Source: Kingdonia uniflora (lineage: Eukaryota > Streptophyta > Magnoliopsida > Ranunculales > Circaeasteraceae). Taken from it: a stretch of DNA of 64,000 nucleotides. Both the position numbers and the translations under genes were made by a program. Of this stretch, positions 1 through 12,700 are shown piece by piece (the stretch's first letter is position 1; each line of letters begins with the position of its first letter). The stretch is from the NCBI GenBank assembly GCA_014058105.1, contig JACGCM010000428.1, forward strand, positions 1,426,001 to 1,490,000. Direction: 5' to 3'. The notes below the pieces were generated by a model. The model did no database searches. It was given only the letters and a program-made list of their open reading frames with translations, and was not told where the DNA came from.

Positions 1-502
1 GTTACCTAATGAATTAAAAAAGATGCGGTTTATAATTTTGACCTATACGAATTACGTACAGCTCTGTTGCTTTATATCGTAATTCTGAGAAGCTTGGGTA
101 CCGACTAAACCTTTGAGAGGTTATGCAATTTTTCACAGTTCCGTTTCGACCGACAAACAGCTATGATAGTTACCAAATTAATTGCAATAATCCCGGTTTG
201 AGTTTTTGCGGGCACGGATTTTGCACCTCTCCGTTGCTTCAGATCAAAATTCTGAGATTCATGGCTACTGACAACTCATTTGTGAAGTTGTATAGTTTTT
301 AAGAGTTCCTTTTCGGCAGATAACAAGCTTGGATTATTACTGAGTTAATCGCAGTATTCCCGGTTTCAATTTTTGATCGGTACAGATTTCTCCTCTCTTC
401 GTTGCTTTAGATCGTAATTCTGAGAAGCTTGGCTATCATCAACTCATTAGAGAGGTTGGATTATTTTTTATGTTTCTATTCGATCGACATTATGGATGGA
501 TT

Positions 503-670
503 GTTACTTAATGAATTAAAAATTATACGGTTTGTAATTTTGACCGATACGAATTTCGTACTGCTATGTTATGTTATATCGTAATTCTGAGAAGCTTGTG
601 TACTGACTACACCTTTGAGAGGTTATGCTATTTTTCAGAGTTCCTTTCCGACCGACAAGCAGTTATGATA
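503..670 (+). repeat. Type example of monomer variant v1
   Basis: This 168-bp unit starts AATGAATTAAAA, carries GACCGATACGAATTTCG in place of the usual GACCGGTACGGATTTCG, has GAAGCTTGTGTACTGACTACACC, and ends GAGAGGTTATGC...AGTTATGATA. The diagnostic features of v1 are an A-rich run after the start, GGGTACCGACTACACC and GAGGTTATGCAGTTTTTCAG. Variant v1 recurs through the whole window, for example at 2182, 5034, 9720, 13074, 18869, 20042, 21220, 25704 and 60335, and is nearly always followed by v2. Confidence 0.85.
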
Positions 671-837
671 GTTAGGAAATTAATGGCAATACTCCCGGTT
701 TGAGTTTTTGCCGGCACGGATTTTGCACCTCTCCGTTACTTCAGATAGAAATTCTGAGATTCATGGCTGCCGACAACTCGTTTATGAGGTTATATAGTAT
801 TTAAGAGTTCCTTTTCGACAGATAACAAGCTTGGATT
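671..837 (+). repeat. Type example of monomer variant v2
   Basis: This 167-bp unit is marked by AAATTAATGGCAATACTCCC at the start, GAGTTTTTGCCGGCACGG in the middle, ATTCTGAGATTCATGGCTGCC in place of GAGAAGCTTGGCTACC, and a tail in TTCGACAGATAACAAGCTTGG. The change GAGAAGC to GAGATTC removes the AAGCTT hexamer found in most other variants. In the v1-v2 pair the open minus-strand frame of about 73 codons recurs; it is treated here as a by-product of the repeat. Confidence 0.8.
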
Positions 838-1005
838 GTTACCAAATGAATAACAATACTCGCAGTTTAAAAATTTTACCGGTATGGATTTCACACCTCT
901 CCGCTGCTTTATATCTTTATTCTGAGAAGCTTGGTTCCTGACTATTCCTTTGAGAGGTTGTACAGTTTTTAAGAGTTCTATTTCAACTTAAAAAAAGCTA
1001 GGATA

Positions 1006-1173
1006 GTTACCAAATTAATTGCAATACTCCAGGTTTCAATTTTTGACCGGTTCAGAATTCGTACCTCCCCGTTACTTTAGATCGTAATTCTGAGAAGCTT
1101 GGCAACCGTCTACTCGTTTCAGAGGTAGGATTATTTTTAAGGGTTTCTTTCCAACCGCAAAAATGCTAAGATT
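1006..1173 (+). repeat. Type example of monomer variant v5
   Basis: This 168-bp unit starts AAATTAATTGCAATACTCC, has TTTCAATTTTTGACCGG, GAGAAGCTTGGCAACCGTC and a tail of AGGATTATTTTTAAGGGTTTC then CCAACCGCAAAAATGCTAAG. Variant v5 is recognised by GGATTATTTTTAAGAGTTTC with GCCAAAATGC near the end, and sits between v4 and v6. Related copies near 3870 and 8815 share the unusual TTTCAGAGGYAG or TTTCATAGGCAG in place of TTTGAGAGGTTG, which ties those three segments together. Confidence 0.75.
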
Positions 1174-1341
1174 GTTACCAAATGAATAACAATACTCGCA
1201 GTTTGAAATTTTGACTGGTATGGATTTCGCACCGCTCCGTTGCTTTATATCGAAATTATGAGATCCTTGGCTACCAAGTACTCGTTTGTGATGTTGCATA
1301 GTTTTTAAGAATTCTTTTTCGATTAACAACAAGATAAGATA
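1174..1341 (+). repeat. Type example of monomer variant v6
   Basis: This 168-bp unit has AATGAATAACAATACTCGC, GACTGGTATGG, then ATTATGAGATCCTTGGCTACC, AAGTACTCGTTTGTGATG and TTTTTAAGAATTCTTTTTCG. The words GAGTACTCGTTTGTGAGG and AAGAATTCYTTTT (containing GAATTC) mark v6 wherever it occurs, for example at 26041 and around 51620, 53310 and 57350. It normally lies between v5 and v7. Confidence 0.8.
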
Positions 1342-1509
1342 GTTTCCAAATTAATCGCAATAACCGTGGCATGAATTTTTGACCGTTACGGATTTTGCAC
1401 CTCTCCGTTGCTTTAGATCGTAATAATGAGAAGCTTGGCTACCGTAAACTCATTTGAGATGTGGGATCATTTTGATGAGATTCTTTTTAACCGACAACAT
1501 GGTAGGATT
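1342..1509 (+). repeat. Type example of monomer variant v7
   Basis: This 168-bp unit starts AAATTAATCGCAATAACCGTGG and has GACCGTTACGG (rather than GACCGGTACGG), GAGAAGCTTGGCTACCGT and a GGATCATTTT tail. GACCGTTACGG and CAATATTCGYGGCTTGAA mark v7. It follows v6 and usually precedes v8 or, as here, a v1-like unit. Confidence 0.78.
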
Positions 1510-2349
1510 GTTACCAAATGAATAAAAAAAATAGTTGTTTGAGATTTTTTACCGATACGGATTCCGCACCTCTCCGTTGCCTTAAATTGAAATTCTAAGA
1601 ATCTTCGGTACCGACTACACATTTGTGAGGTTATGCTGTTTTGCAGAGCTCATTTTTGACTGACAACCTGCGAGGATAGTTACCAAATTAATAACAATAA
1701 TCCCAGTTTTAGTTTTGGACTGTACGAATTTTGCACCTCTCCGTTGATTTTGATCAAAATTCAGAGATTTTTGGCTTTCGAAAACTCGTTTGAGGGGTTG
1801 TATAGTTTTTAAGAGTACATTTTCGATAGTCAACAAGCTAGGATAGTTGCCGAATTAGTCGCAATACTCCCAGTATCAATTTTTGACCGGTACGGATTTT
1901 GCCCCTCTCCATTGCTTTAGATCAAAATTCTGAGAAGCATCTCTACCGTAAACTTGTTTGAGTGGTTCGACTATTCTTAAGAGTTTCTTTCCACCATCCA
2001 AAATTCCAGGATTGTTACCAAATGAAAAATAATACCCGCGGTTTAAATTTTTGATTGGTACGAATTTTGTACCTCTCTTTTGCTTTAGATCGTAATTCTG
2101 GGAAGCTTGGCTACCATCAACTTGTTTGAGAGATTGGATTATTTTACGGAGTTTCTATTCGACCGACATCATGGTAGGATTGTTACCAAATGAATAAAAA
2201 AAAATGCGGTTTGTATTTTTGACTGATACGAATTTCGAACAGCTTAGTTGCTTTATATCGTAATTCTGAAAAGCTTGGATACCGACTACACCTTTGAGAG
2301 GTTATGCAGTTTTTCTGAGATCCTTTTCGACCGACAACTAGTTATATGA

Positions 2350-3450
2350 AGTTACCAAATTAATGGTAATATTCCTGGCTTTAGTTTTTGCCGGCACGGA
2401 TTTTGCACCTCTCCATTGCTTCAGATCGAAATTCTGAGATTCATGGCTACCGAAAACTCGTTTGTAAGGTTGTATAGTTTTTAAGACTTAATTTTTGAAA
2501 GATAAAAAGCTAGGATAGTTACCGAATTAATCGCAATGCTCCCGGTTTCAATTTTTGACCGGTACAGATTTTTCCCCTCTCCGTTGCTTTAGATCGTAAT
2601 TCTGGGAAGCTTGGCAACCGTAAACTCATTTGAGAGGTTGGATAATTTCTAAGAGTTTCATTTCAACTTCCAACATGCTAGGATTATTACCAAATAAATA
2701 ACAATACTTGCAGTTTGAATTTTTGACCGGTACGGATTTCACAACTCTGCGTTGCATTAGATCATAATTCTTAGAAGCTTGGCTACCGTCAACTCGTTTG
2801 ATAGATTGGATCATTTTTATGAGTATCATTTCAGCTAAAAGCATGCTATGATTGTTACCAAATAAATAACAATACTCGTGGATTTAATTTGTGACCAAAA
2901 CGGATTTCGTACCTATCCGTTGCTTTTAATCGCAATTCAGAGAAGCTTTGCTGCAGATTACTCCATTGTAATGTTTTGTTCATTTTTGGAGTTCATTTTT
3001 GGCCAATAACCTGCCAGGATAGTTATCAAATTAATCGCAATAATTCCGGTTTGAGGTTTTGCCAGTACGGATTTCGCACCTCCCGGCTGCTTTAGATCGA
3101 AATTCTGAGATTCTTTGCTACCGACAACTCGTTTGAGAGGTTAGATAGTTATTAATAGTTCCTTTTCGACTGACAACAAGCTAGGATTGTTAGTAAATTA
3201 AATGCATAATTTGCGGAGTGAAGTTTAGACCGTTACAGATTTTTTACCTCTCGGTTGCTTTAGATCATATTTTTAAGATGTTTGGTTACCGTCAACTCGC
3301 TTGGGAGGTTGGATCATTTTTAATAGTGTTTTCACAACCGCCAACATGCCAGAATTGTCAACAAATGATTAACAATACTCGTGGTTTAAATTTTTGGCCG
3401 GTACGGATTTCGTACCTCTCCGTTGCTTTAGATCGTAATTCTGTGAAGCT
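2350..3450 (+). repeat. Copy 1 of a ~1.1-kb block with a v9-type core (four dispersed copies)
   Basis: The block runs v2, v3, a v4-like unit, v9, v10, a v7-like unit with AATGCATAATTTG, and a v8-like unit with GCCAGAATTG. The same order and marks recur near 7,050-8,080, 9,900-10,950 and 13,250-14,300. Tell-tale words are the GCATAATTT-like start of the v7-like unit and CTTGGGAGGTTGGATCATTT. The offset to the second copy at GATGYTTGGTTACC is 4,677 bp (3278 to 7955). Confidence 0.6.
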
Positions 3451-3859
3451 TGGCTACCGTCAACTCGTTTGAGAGGTTGGGTCATTTTAATGAGATTCTT
3501 TTTGACCCACAACATGGTAGGATTGTTTCCAAATGAATAAAAATAATAACGGTTTGATTTTCTTGACCGATACGGATTTTGTATCTCTCTATTGCTTTAA
3601 ATCGTAATTCTGAGAAGCTTGGGTACTGATTACACCTTTGAGAGGTTATGCAGATTTTAGAGTTCCTTTTCAACCGACAACCATTTATGATAATTTCCAA
3701 ATAAATGACAATACTCCCGGTTTGAGTTTTAGTCGACACGAATTTCGCACCTCTCCATTGCTCTAGATCAAAATTCTAAGATTCATGGCTAACGAAAACT
3801 CGTTTGAGATGTTGTATAGTTTTTAAAAGTTCTTTTTTGACAGACAACAAGCTTGGATA

Positions 3860-5440
3860 GTTTCCGAATTAATCGCAATGCTCCCAGTATCAAATTTTGA
3901 ATGGTACGGATTATGGCTCTCTCCGTTGCTTTAGATCGCAATTTTGATATGCTTGGCTACCGTCAACTCGTTTCAGAGGCAGGGTTATTTTAAAGGGCTT
4001 CTTTCCAACCGAAAAAATGTAAAGATTGTTACCAAATGAATAGCAATACTTGCGGCTTGAATTTTGGACTTGTACGGATTTCGCACCTCTCCGTTGCTTT
4101 ATATCGTAATTATGAGATTCTTGGCTACCGAGTACTCATTTGCGAGGTTGCATAGTTTTTAAGAATTCTTTTGCGATTAACAACAAGCTATGATAGTTAC
4201 CAAATTAATCGCAATATTCATGGTATGAATTTTTGACCGTTACGGATATTGCACCTCTCCGTTGCTTTAGATCGTAATTCTGAGAAGCTTGGCTACCGTC
4301 AACTCATTTGAGAAGTAAGATCACTTTTATGGGATCCTTTTTTACCGACAACATGGTAGATTGTTACCAAATGAATAAAAAAAATTGCAGTTTGAGATTT
4401 TTGACCGTTACGGATTTCGTACCTTTCCGTTGCTTTAAATTGTAATTCAGAGAATCGTGGGTACCAACTACAAATTTGTGAGGTTATGCAGTCTCGAGGA
4501 GCTCCTTTTCAACCGATAACCTGCGAGGATAGTTACCAAATTAATAGCAATAATCCTAGCTTTAGTTTTGGACGGTCCGGATTTCGCACCTCTCCGTTGA
4601 TTTTTATTGAAATTCAGAGATTATTGGCCTTCGACAACTTGTTTGAGAGGTTGTATAGTTTTTAAGAGTTTCTTTCGACAGTCAACAAGCTAGGATAGTT
4701 ACCGAATTAATCGCAATACTCCCGGTATCAATTTTTGACCGGTACAGATTTTGCCCCTCTCCGTTGCTATAGATTGAAATTATAAGAAGCCTGTTTACCG
4801 TGAACTTGTTTGAGAGGTTGGACTATTTTTAAGAGTTTCTTTCCACTTGCCAAAATTCCAGAATTGTTACCAAATGAAAAACAATACCCGCGGTTTAAAT
4901 TTTTGACTGGTATGGATTTTGTACCTCTTCTTTGCTTTAGATCGTAATTCTGAGAAGCTTGGCTACCATCAACTTGTTTGAGAGGTTGGATTATTTTGCT
5001 GAGTTTCTATTTGACCGACATCATGGTTGGATTGTTACCAAATGAAAAAAAATAAATGCGGGTTGTATTTTTTACCGATACGAATTTTGTACCGCTTAGT
5101 TGCTTTATATCGTAATTCGGAGAAGCTTGGGTACCGGCTACACCTTTAAGAGGTTATACAGTTTTTCAGAGATCCTTTTGGACCGACAACCAGTTATGAT
5201 AGTTACAAAATTAATGGCAATACTCCCGGTTTGAGTTTTTGCCGGCACGGATTTTGCTTCAGATCGAAATTCTGAGATTCATGGCTGCCGACAACTCGTT
5301 TGTGAGGTTGTATAGATTTTATGAGTTAATTTTCGAAAGATAGCAAGCTAGAATAGTTGCCGAATTAATCGCAATACTCCCGGTTTTAAATTTTGACCGG
5401 TAAAGATTTCTCCCCTCTCCGTTGCTTTAGATCGTAATTT
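3860..5440 (+). repeat. Right copy of the 17-monomer (~2.85-kb offset) segment pair
   Basis: This segment is the partner of 1,000-2,600, in the same order and orientation. Its monomer starts 4028, 4198, 4866 and 5034 pair with 1174, 1342, 2014 and 2182. A further related stretch lies near 6,190-6,700: both 4,351 and 6,347 carry the one-base-short ACATGGTAGATTG at a monomer junction, at an offset of 1,996 bp (about 12 monomers). Confidence 0.6.
5251..5262 (+). other. 13-bp core deletion in a v2 monomer
   Basis: The core reads CGGATTTTGCTTCAGATCG; the expected ACCTCTCCGTTGC after TTTTGC is absent. TGC occurs on both sides of the lost segment, so a slip between TGC repeats would give exactly this product. 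Confidence 0.78.
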
Positions 5441-7049
5441 GAGAAGCTTGGCTACCGTCAACTCGCTTGAGAGGTTGGATCATTTTTAATAGTTTCTTTT
5501 CGGCCAACAACATGGTAGGATTGTTAACAAATGAGTAAAAAAAATAGCGGTTTGAATTTATGGCCGATACGGATTTCGCACCTCTTCGTTCTTTAAATCG
5601 AAATTCAGAGAAACTTGGGTACCGACTACACCTTTGTGTGGTCATGAAGTTTTTCAGAGTTCCTTTTCAACCGACAACCTACAATGATAGTTACAAAATT
5701 AATGGCAATACTCTCGGTTTGAGTTTTGGCCGGTACGGATTTCGCACCTCTCCATTTTTTTAGATCGAAATTCTAAGTTTCTTGGCTACCGACAACACAT
5801 TTGAGAGGTTGTATTGATTTTTAGAGTTCGTTTGCAATAGACTACAAGTGAGGATAGTTACCGAATTAATTGCAATACTCCCGGTTTTGATTTATGAGCC
5901 ATACCGATTTCGCCCCTCACCGTTGCTTTAGATCGCAATTCTAAGATGTTTGGTTGTCGTCAACTCATTTGGGAGGTTGGATTATTTATAAGAGTTTTTT
6001 CCAACCGCCAAAATGCTAGGATTGTTTCCAACTGAATAACAATACTCGTGGTTTGAATTTTTGACATGTATGGATTTCGTACCTCTCCGTTGCTTTATAT
6101 CGTAATTAGGAGATTTTTTGCTACCGAGTACTCGTTTGTGAGGTTGCATAGTTTTTAAGAATTCTTTTTCGATTAACAACAAGCTATGATAGTTACCAAA
6201 TTAATCGCAATATTTGTGGTATAAATTTTTGTTCGTTATGGATATTGCACCTCTCCGATGCTTTAGATCGTAATTCTGAGAAGCTTGGCTACCGTCAACT
6301 CATTTGAGAAGTGGGATCATTTTTACGAGATCCATTTTTACCGACAACATGGTAGATTGTTACCAAATGAATAAAAAAAATTGCGGTTTGAGATTTTTGA
6401 CCGATACGGATTTTGTACCTTTCCGTTGCTTTAAATCGTAATTCAGAGAATCGTGGGTACCAACTACACATTTGTGAGGTTATGCAGTTTTGAGGAGCAC
6501 CTTTTTGACCAGCAACCTGCGAGGATGGTTATTATATTAATAGCAATAATCCTAGTTTTAGTTCTGGACAGTACAGATTTCGTACCTCTACGTTGATTTT
6601 GATCGAAATTAAGAGATTCTTGGCTTTCGACAACTCGTTTGAGAGGTTGTATAGTTTTTAAGAGTTTTTTTTGACAGTCAACAAGCTAGGACAGTTGCCG
6701 AATTAATCGCAATACTCCCGGAATCAAATTTTGACCGGTACGGATTTTGCCACTCTCCTTTGGTTTAAATCGCTATTCTGAGAAGGTTTGATACCATCAA
6801 CTCGTTTGAGAGGTTTGATAATTTTTTTGAGCTTCTATTCGACCGACATCATGGCAGGATTGTTACCAAATGAATTAAAAAAAATGCGGTTTGTATTTAT
6901 GACTGATACGAATTTCGTACCGCTCTGTTGCTTTATATCGTAATTCTGAGAAGCTTGGGTATCGACTACACCTTTGAGTGGTTATGCAGTTTTTTAGAGT
7001 TCTTTTTCGACCAACAACCAGTTATTAAAGCTACCATTTTAATGGTAAT

Positions 7050-8080
7050 ACTCCCAGTTTGAGTTTTTGCCGACACGGATTTTACACTTCTCCGTTGGAT
7101 CAGATCGAAATTCTGAGATTCATGGCAACCAACAACTCATTTGTGAGGTTGTATATTTTTTAAGAGTTCCTTTTCAAAATATAACAAGCTAGGATAGTTA
7201 CCAAATTAATCGCAATACTCCCGTTTTCAATTTTTAATCGGTATGGATTTCTCCACTCTCCGTTGCTTTAGATCGTAATTCTAAGAAGCTTTGCAACCGT
7301 CAACACATTTCTGAGGTTGGATAATTTCTAAGAGTTTCATTCCAACTGCCAACATGCATGGATTGTTACCAAATGAATAACAATACTCGCCGTTTGAATT
7401 TTTGACCGGTGCGGATTTCACACCTCTCAATTGCATTATATCATAATTTTAAGAAGCTTGGCTTCCGTCAACTCATTTGAGAGGTTGGAACAATTTTATG
7501 AGTTTCATTTTGGCCAAAAACATGCTATGATTGTTACCAAATGAATAACAATACTTGTGGATTTAATTTTTGACCGAAACGGATTTCGTACCTATCCGTT
7601 GCTTTTTATCGCAATTCAGTGAAGCTTGGCTACCGATTACTCCTTTGTAATGTTAAGTTCATTTTTGTAGTTCTTTCTGACCAATAACCTGCTAGGATAG
7701 TTACCAAATAAATCGCAATACTACCGGTTTGAGGTTTTGCCGGTACGGATTTTGCACCTGTCGGTCGCTTTAGATCGAAATTATGAGATTTTTTGCTACC
7801 AACAAATCGTTTGAGCGGTTAGATAGTTATTAATAGTTCCTTTTCGACTGACAACAAGCTAGGATTGTTGCCAAATTAAACGCATAATTTGTGGATTAAA
7901 TTTTTGACCGTTACAGATTTCGTAGCTTTCTGTTGCTTTAGATCGTAATTTTGAGATGCTTGGTTACCATCAACTCGTTTGGGAGGTTGGATCATTTATA
8001 ATAGTGATTTCCTAACCGCCAAAATGCCAGAATTAAAAACAAATGATTAACAATACTCGCGGTTTAAATTTTTGACCGGT
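7050..8080 (+). repeat. Copy 2 of the ~1.1-kb v9-core block
   Basis: This block has the same monomer order as 2,350-3,450, with ACGCATAATTTGTGG near 7878 and TTTGGGAGGTTGGATCATTT near 7979. It is offset by about 2.86 kb (17 monomers) from the next copy. A deletion sits just past its right end near 8,089. Confidence 0.6.
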
Positions 8081-8100
8081 ACGGATTTAACACTGTAATT
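8081..8100 (+). other. Core deletion in a v8-like monomer (~18 bp net)
   Basis: ACGGATTTAACACTGTAATT stands where ACGGATTTCGCACCTCTCCG, TTGCTTTAGATC and GTAATT are expected. The replacement bases AACACT suggest a loss with a few bases of filler or later change. Confidence 0.7.
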
Positions 8101-8400
8101 CTGATAAGCTTGGCTACCGTTAACTCGTTTGAGAGGTTGGATCATTTTTATGAGTTTCTTTTTTGCCAACAACAAGGTAGGATTGTTTCCAAATGAATTA
8201 AAAAAAAGCGGATGAATTTTTGATCGATAAGGATTTCGTACCTTTTCGTTGCTTTATATCATAATTTGGAGAAGCTTGGGTACCGGCTACAACTTTGAGT
8301 GGTTATGTAGTTTGTTAGAGTTCCTTTTTGACCGATAGCTAGCTATGTTAGTTACAAAATTAATGGCAATAGTCCCATTTTGATTTTTTGCCAGTACGGA

Positions 8401-8440
8401 TTTCGCACCTCTCCGTTGAGAGTTTGTATAATTTTAAAGA
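8401..8440 (+). other. Core deletion in a v2 monomer (~45-50 bp)
   Basis: CCTCTCCGTTGAGAGTTTG joins the CTCCGTTG core to the GAGAGGTTGTATAG tail, dropping the GCTTTAGATC to ACTCGTTT section. CGTT occurs at both ends of the lost segment. Confidence 0.75.
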
Positions 8441-9641
8441 GTTCCTTTTAGACAGGCAACAAGCTAGGATAGTTACTGAATTAATCGTTATTCTCCTGAT
8501 TTCAATTTTTGACCGGTACGGATTTCGCCCCTCTCCGTTGCTTGAAATGGTAATTCGGAGAAGCTTGGCTGCCGTCAACTCGTTTGAGAGTTAGATTATT
8601 TTTAAGAGTTTCATTCCAACTGCCAGCATGCTAGGATTGTTACCAAATAAATAACAATACTCACAGTTTGAATTTTTGACCGGTATAGATTTCACACCTC
8701 TCCACTGCTTTATATCTTTATTTTGAGAAGATTGGTTCCTGACAATTACTTTGAGAGGTTGTACAATTTTTAAGAGTTCCATTTCGATAAAAAAAAAGAT
8801 AGCATAGTTACCAAATTAATTGCAATACTCCCGGTTTCAATTTTTGCCGGTACGGATTTCATACCCCTCCGTTACTTTAGATTAAAATTTTGAGAAGCTT
8901 CGCTACCGTCAACTCGTTTCATAGGCAGAATTATTTTAAAGGGTTTCTTCCTAGCCGCAAAAATGCAAAGATTGTTGCCAAGTGAACAACAATACTCGCA
9001 GTTTAAATTTTTGACTGTAATGGATTTTGTACCTCTCCGTTGCTTTATATCGTAATTATGAGAATCTTGGCTACGGAGTACTCATTTGTGAGGTGCACAG
9101 TTTTTAAGAATTCTTTTTCGATTAACAACAAGCTAGGATAGTTTCCAAATTAATCGCAATATTCGTGGCATGAATTTTTAACCGTTACGGATTTTTCACC
9201 TCTCCGTTGCTTTTGATCGTAATTCAGAGAATCTTGGGTACCGACTACACATTTGTGAGGTTATGCAGTTTTGAGGACCTCCATTTCGACCGACAACCCG
9301 CGAGGATAGTTCCCAAATTAATAGCAATAACTCTAGCTTTAGTTTTGGCGGTACGAATTTCGCATCTCTTCGTTGATTTTGATCGAAATTCAGAGATTTT
9401 TGGCTTTCGACAACTCGTTTGAGAGATAGTATAGTTTTAAGAGTTCATTTTCGACAGACAACAAGCTAGGATAGTTCCCAAATTAATCGCAATACTCCCG
9501 GTATCAATTTTTGACCGGTACGGATTTTGCACCTCTCCGTTGCTTTAGATCAAAATTTTGAGAAGCTTGGCTACCGTGAACTCGTTTGAGGGGTTGGACT
9601 ATTTTTAAGAATTTCTTTCTACCAGCCAAAATGCCAGGATT

Positions 9642-9719
9642 GTTACCAACTGAAAAACAATACCCGCAGTTTAAATTTTTGACTGGAACGGATTTGGCAC
9701 CTTTCCTTTGCTTTAGATC
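9642..9719 (+). repeat. Partial monomer, 78 bp
   Basis: The unit runs normally to GCTTTAGATCG and then joins directly to TTACCAAATG of the next monomer. The missing 90 bp lie between GATCGT(AATTC) and GATTGT(TACC), so the join falls on a shared GT. The sister HOR unit has a full monomer here, so the loss is specific to this copy. Confidence 0.85.
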
Positions 9720-12700
9720 GTTACCAAATGAATAAAAAGAAATGTGGTTTATATTTCTGACCGATACAAATTTCGTACCGCTGTAATGCTTTATATCGCA
9801 ATTCTGAGAAGCTTGGGTACTGACTACACCTTTGAGAGGTTATGCTGTTTTTCAGAGTTCCTTTTCGACCGACAAATAGTTATGATAGTTACCAAATTAA
9901 TGGCAATACTCCTGGTTTGAGTTTTTGCCGACACGGATTTCGCACCTCTCCGTTGCTTCAAATCGAATTTCTGAGATTCATGGCTACCGACAACTTGTTT
10001 GTGAGGTTGTATAGTTTTTAAGAGTTCCTTTTCGATAGATAACAAGCTTCGATAGTTACCGAATTAATCGCAATACTCCCGGTTTCAATATTTGACCGGT
10101 ACGGATTTCTCCCCTCTCCGTTGCTTTAGATCACAATTCCGAGAAGCTTGGCAACCGTCAACTCATTTGAGAGGTTGGATAATTGCTAAGAGTTTCATTC
10201 TAACTTCCAACATGCAAGGATTGTTACCAAATGAATAATAATACTCACAGTGTGAATTTTTGACCGGTGCGGATTTCACACCTCTTCGTTGTATTAGGTC
10301 ATAATTCTATAAAGCTTGGCTACCGTCAACTCGTTTGAGAGGTTCGATTATTTTTATGAGTTTCATTTTGGCCAAAAAAATGCTATGATTGTTAGCAAAT
10401 GAATAACAATACTCGTGGATTTAATTTTTGGCCGAAACGGATTTCGTACCTATCCGTTGCTTTTTATCGCAATTAAGAAAAGCTTGGCTACCGATTACTC
10501 CTTCCCAATGTTATGTTCATTTTCGGAGTTCTTTTTTGACCAATAACCTGCTAGGATAGCTACCAAATTAATTGTAATACTCCTAGTTTGAGGTTTTGTC
10601 GGTACGGATTTTGCACCTCTCGGTTGCTTTAGATAAAAATTATGAGAATATTTGCACCTGATAACTCGTTTGAGAGGTTAGATAGTTATTAATAGTTCCT
10701 TTTCGACTGATAATAAGCTAGGATTATTAGCAAATAAAACACATAATTTACGGATTGAATTTTTGACCGTTACAGATTTCGTACCTCTCCGTTGCTTTAG
10801 ATCGCAATTATGAGAAGCTTGGATACCATCAACTCGTTTGGGAGGTTGGATAATTTTTAGTAGTGTTTTCCCAACCGCCAACATGCCATAATTGTAAGAA
10901 AATGATTAACAATACTCGCGGTTTAAATTTTTAACCGGTACGGAATTCGCACTTCTTCGTTGCTTTGGATCGTAATTCTGTAAAGCTTGGCTACCGTCAA
11001 CTCGTTTGAGTGGTTGGATCATTTTTATGAGTTCCTTTTTGATCGACAACTTTGCAGGATTGCTACCAAATGAATAAAAATAATAGCGGCCTGAGTTTTT
11101 TTACCGATACGGATTTCGCACCTCTCCGTTGCTTTGAAACGTAATTATGAGAAGCTTGGGTAACGATTACATCTTTGAGAGGTTATGATGTTTTTTAGAG
11201 TTCATTTTCGACCGACAACCATATATGATAGTTTCTAAATAAATGACAATACTCCCGGTTTGTGTTTTAGTCGACACGAATTTCGTACCTCTCCGCTGCT
11301 CTAGATCAAAATTCTGAGATTCAGGGCTAACGACAACTCGTTTGAGATGTTGTATAGTTTTTAAAAGTTCCTTTTTGACAGACGACAAGCTAGGATAGTT
11401 ATGAAATTAATCGCAATACTCCCGATATCAATTTTTGACCGGTGCAGATTTCGCCCCCTCCGTTACTTTAGATGGTAATTCTGAGAAGCTTGGCAATCGT
11501 CAGCTCGCTTGAGAGGTTGAATCATTTTTAAGAGTTTCATTCCATCTGCCATCATGCAAGGATTGTTAACAAATGAATAACAATTCTTGTTGCTTTAATT
11601 TTTGACTGGTAAGGATTTTACACCTCTCCGTTGCTTTTTATCGTAATTCTGAGAAGCTTGGCTTTCGACTATTCTTTTGAGAGGAATTACACTTTATAAG
11701 AGTTCCTTTTCTATTGAAAATAAGCTAGGATAGTTAAAAAAATTAATCGCAATACTCCCGGTTTTAATTTTTGACCGATACGGATTTCGCACCTTTCCGT
11801 TACTTTAGATCGTAATTAAATGATGCTTGGCTACCGTCAACCCGTTTGAGAGTTTGGATTACTTTAAGAGCTTCTTTCCAACCGCCTAAATGCTGGGATT
11901 GTTACCAAATGAATAACAATACTTGCAGTTTTAATTGTTGACTGGTACAGATTTCTCCCCTCCCCGAATCATTATATCAAAATTATGAGATTCTATGCTA
12001 GCGGGTACTCATTTGTGAGGTTGTATAGTTTTTAAGAATTTCTTTTTGACTGACAGCAAGCTACGATAGTTACCAAATTAATCGTAATAGTCGCGGTTTG
12101 AATCTTGACCGTTGTGGATTTCGTACCTCTCCGTTTCTTTAGATCGGAATTTTGGGAAGCTTGGCTACCGTCAACTCATCTAAGAGGTTGGAAAATTTTA
12201 AGAGTTTTAATCGAACTGAAAACATGCAAGGATTGTTACCAAATAATTAACAATACACGCGGCTTAAATTTCTGACCGGTACGGATTTTGCAGCTCTCAG
12301 TTGCTTTAGGTAGTAATTTTGATAAGTTTGGTTACCATCAACTCCTTTGAGAGGTTGGATCATTTTTATGAGTTTCTTTTCGACAGACAACATTGTAGGA
12401 TTGTGACCAAATGAATAAAAAAAATACCGATTTAACTTTTTGACGGATGCGGATTTGGCACCTCACCATTGCTTTATATCGTAATTTTGTGACGCTTTGG
12501 TACCGACTTCATTTTTAAGAGGTTATGTAGCTTTTCAGAGTTTCTTTTCAACCAAAAACTAGCTATGATAGTTACCAAATTAATGGCAATAATCCTGATT
12601 TGAGTTTTAGCTGGTACGGATTTCGCACCTCTCCGTTGTTTTTGATCAAAATTAAGAGATTCTTGGCTACCGACAAAATATTTGGGAGGTTGTATAGTTT

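Larger units (their letters stand above)
1000..2600 (+). repeat. Left copy of a 17-monomer (~2.85-kb offset) segment pair
   Basis: Monomers at 1174, 1342, 2014 and 2182 match those at 4028, 4198, 4866 and 5034 at offsets of 2,852-2,856 bp, or 17 monomers. Shared private marks include AAATTCCAG before a monomer start with AAATGAAAAA and CAATACCCGCGG (near 2005 and 4857), and GCTTAGTTGC near 2232 and 5092. The match weakens after about 2,600. Edges are approximate. Confidence 0.65.
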
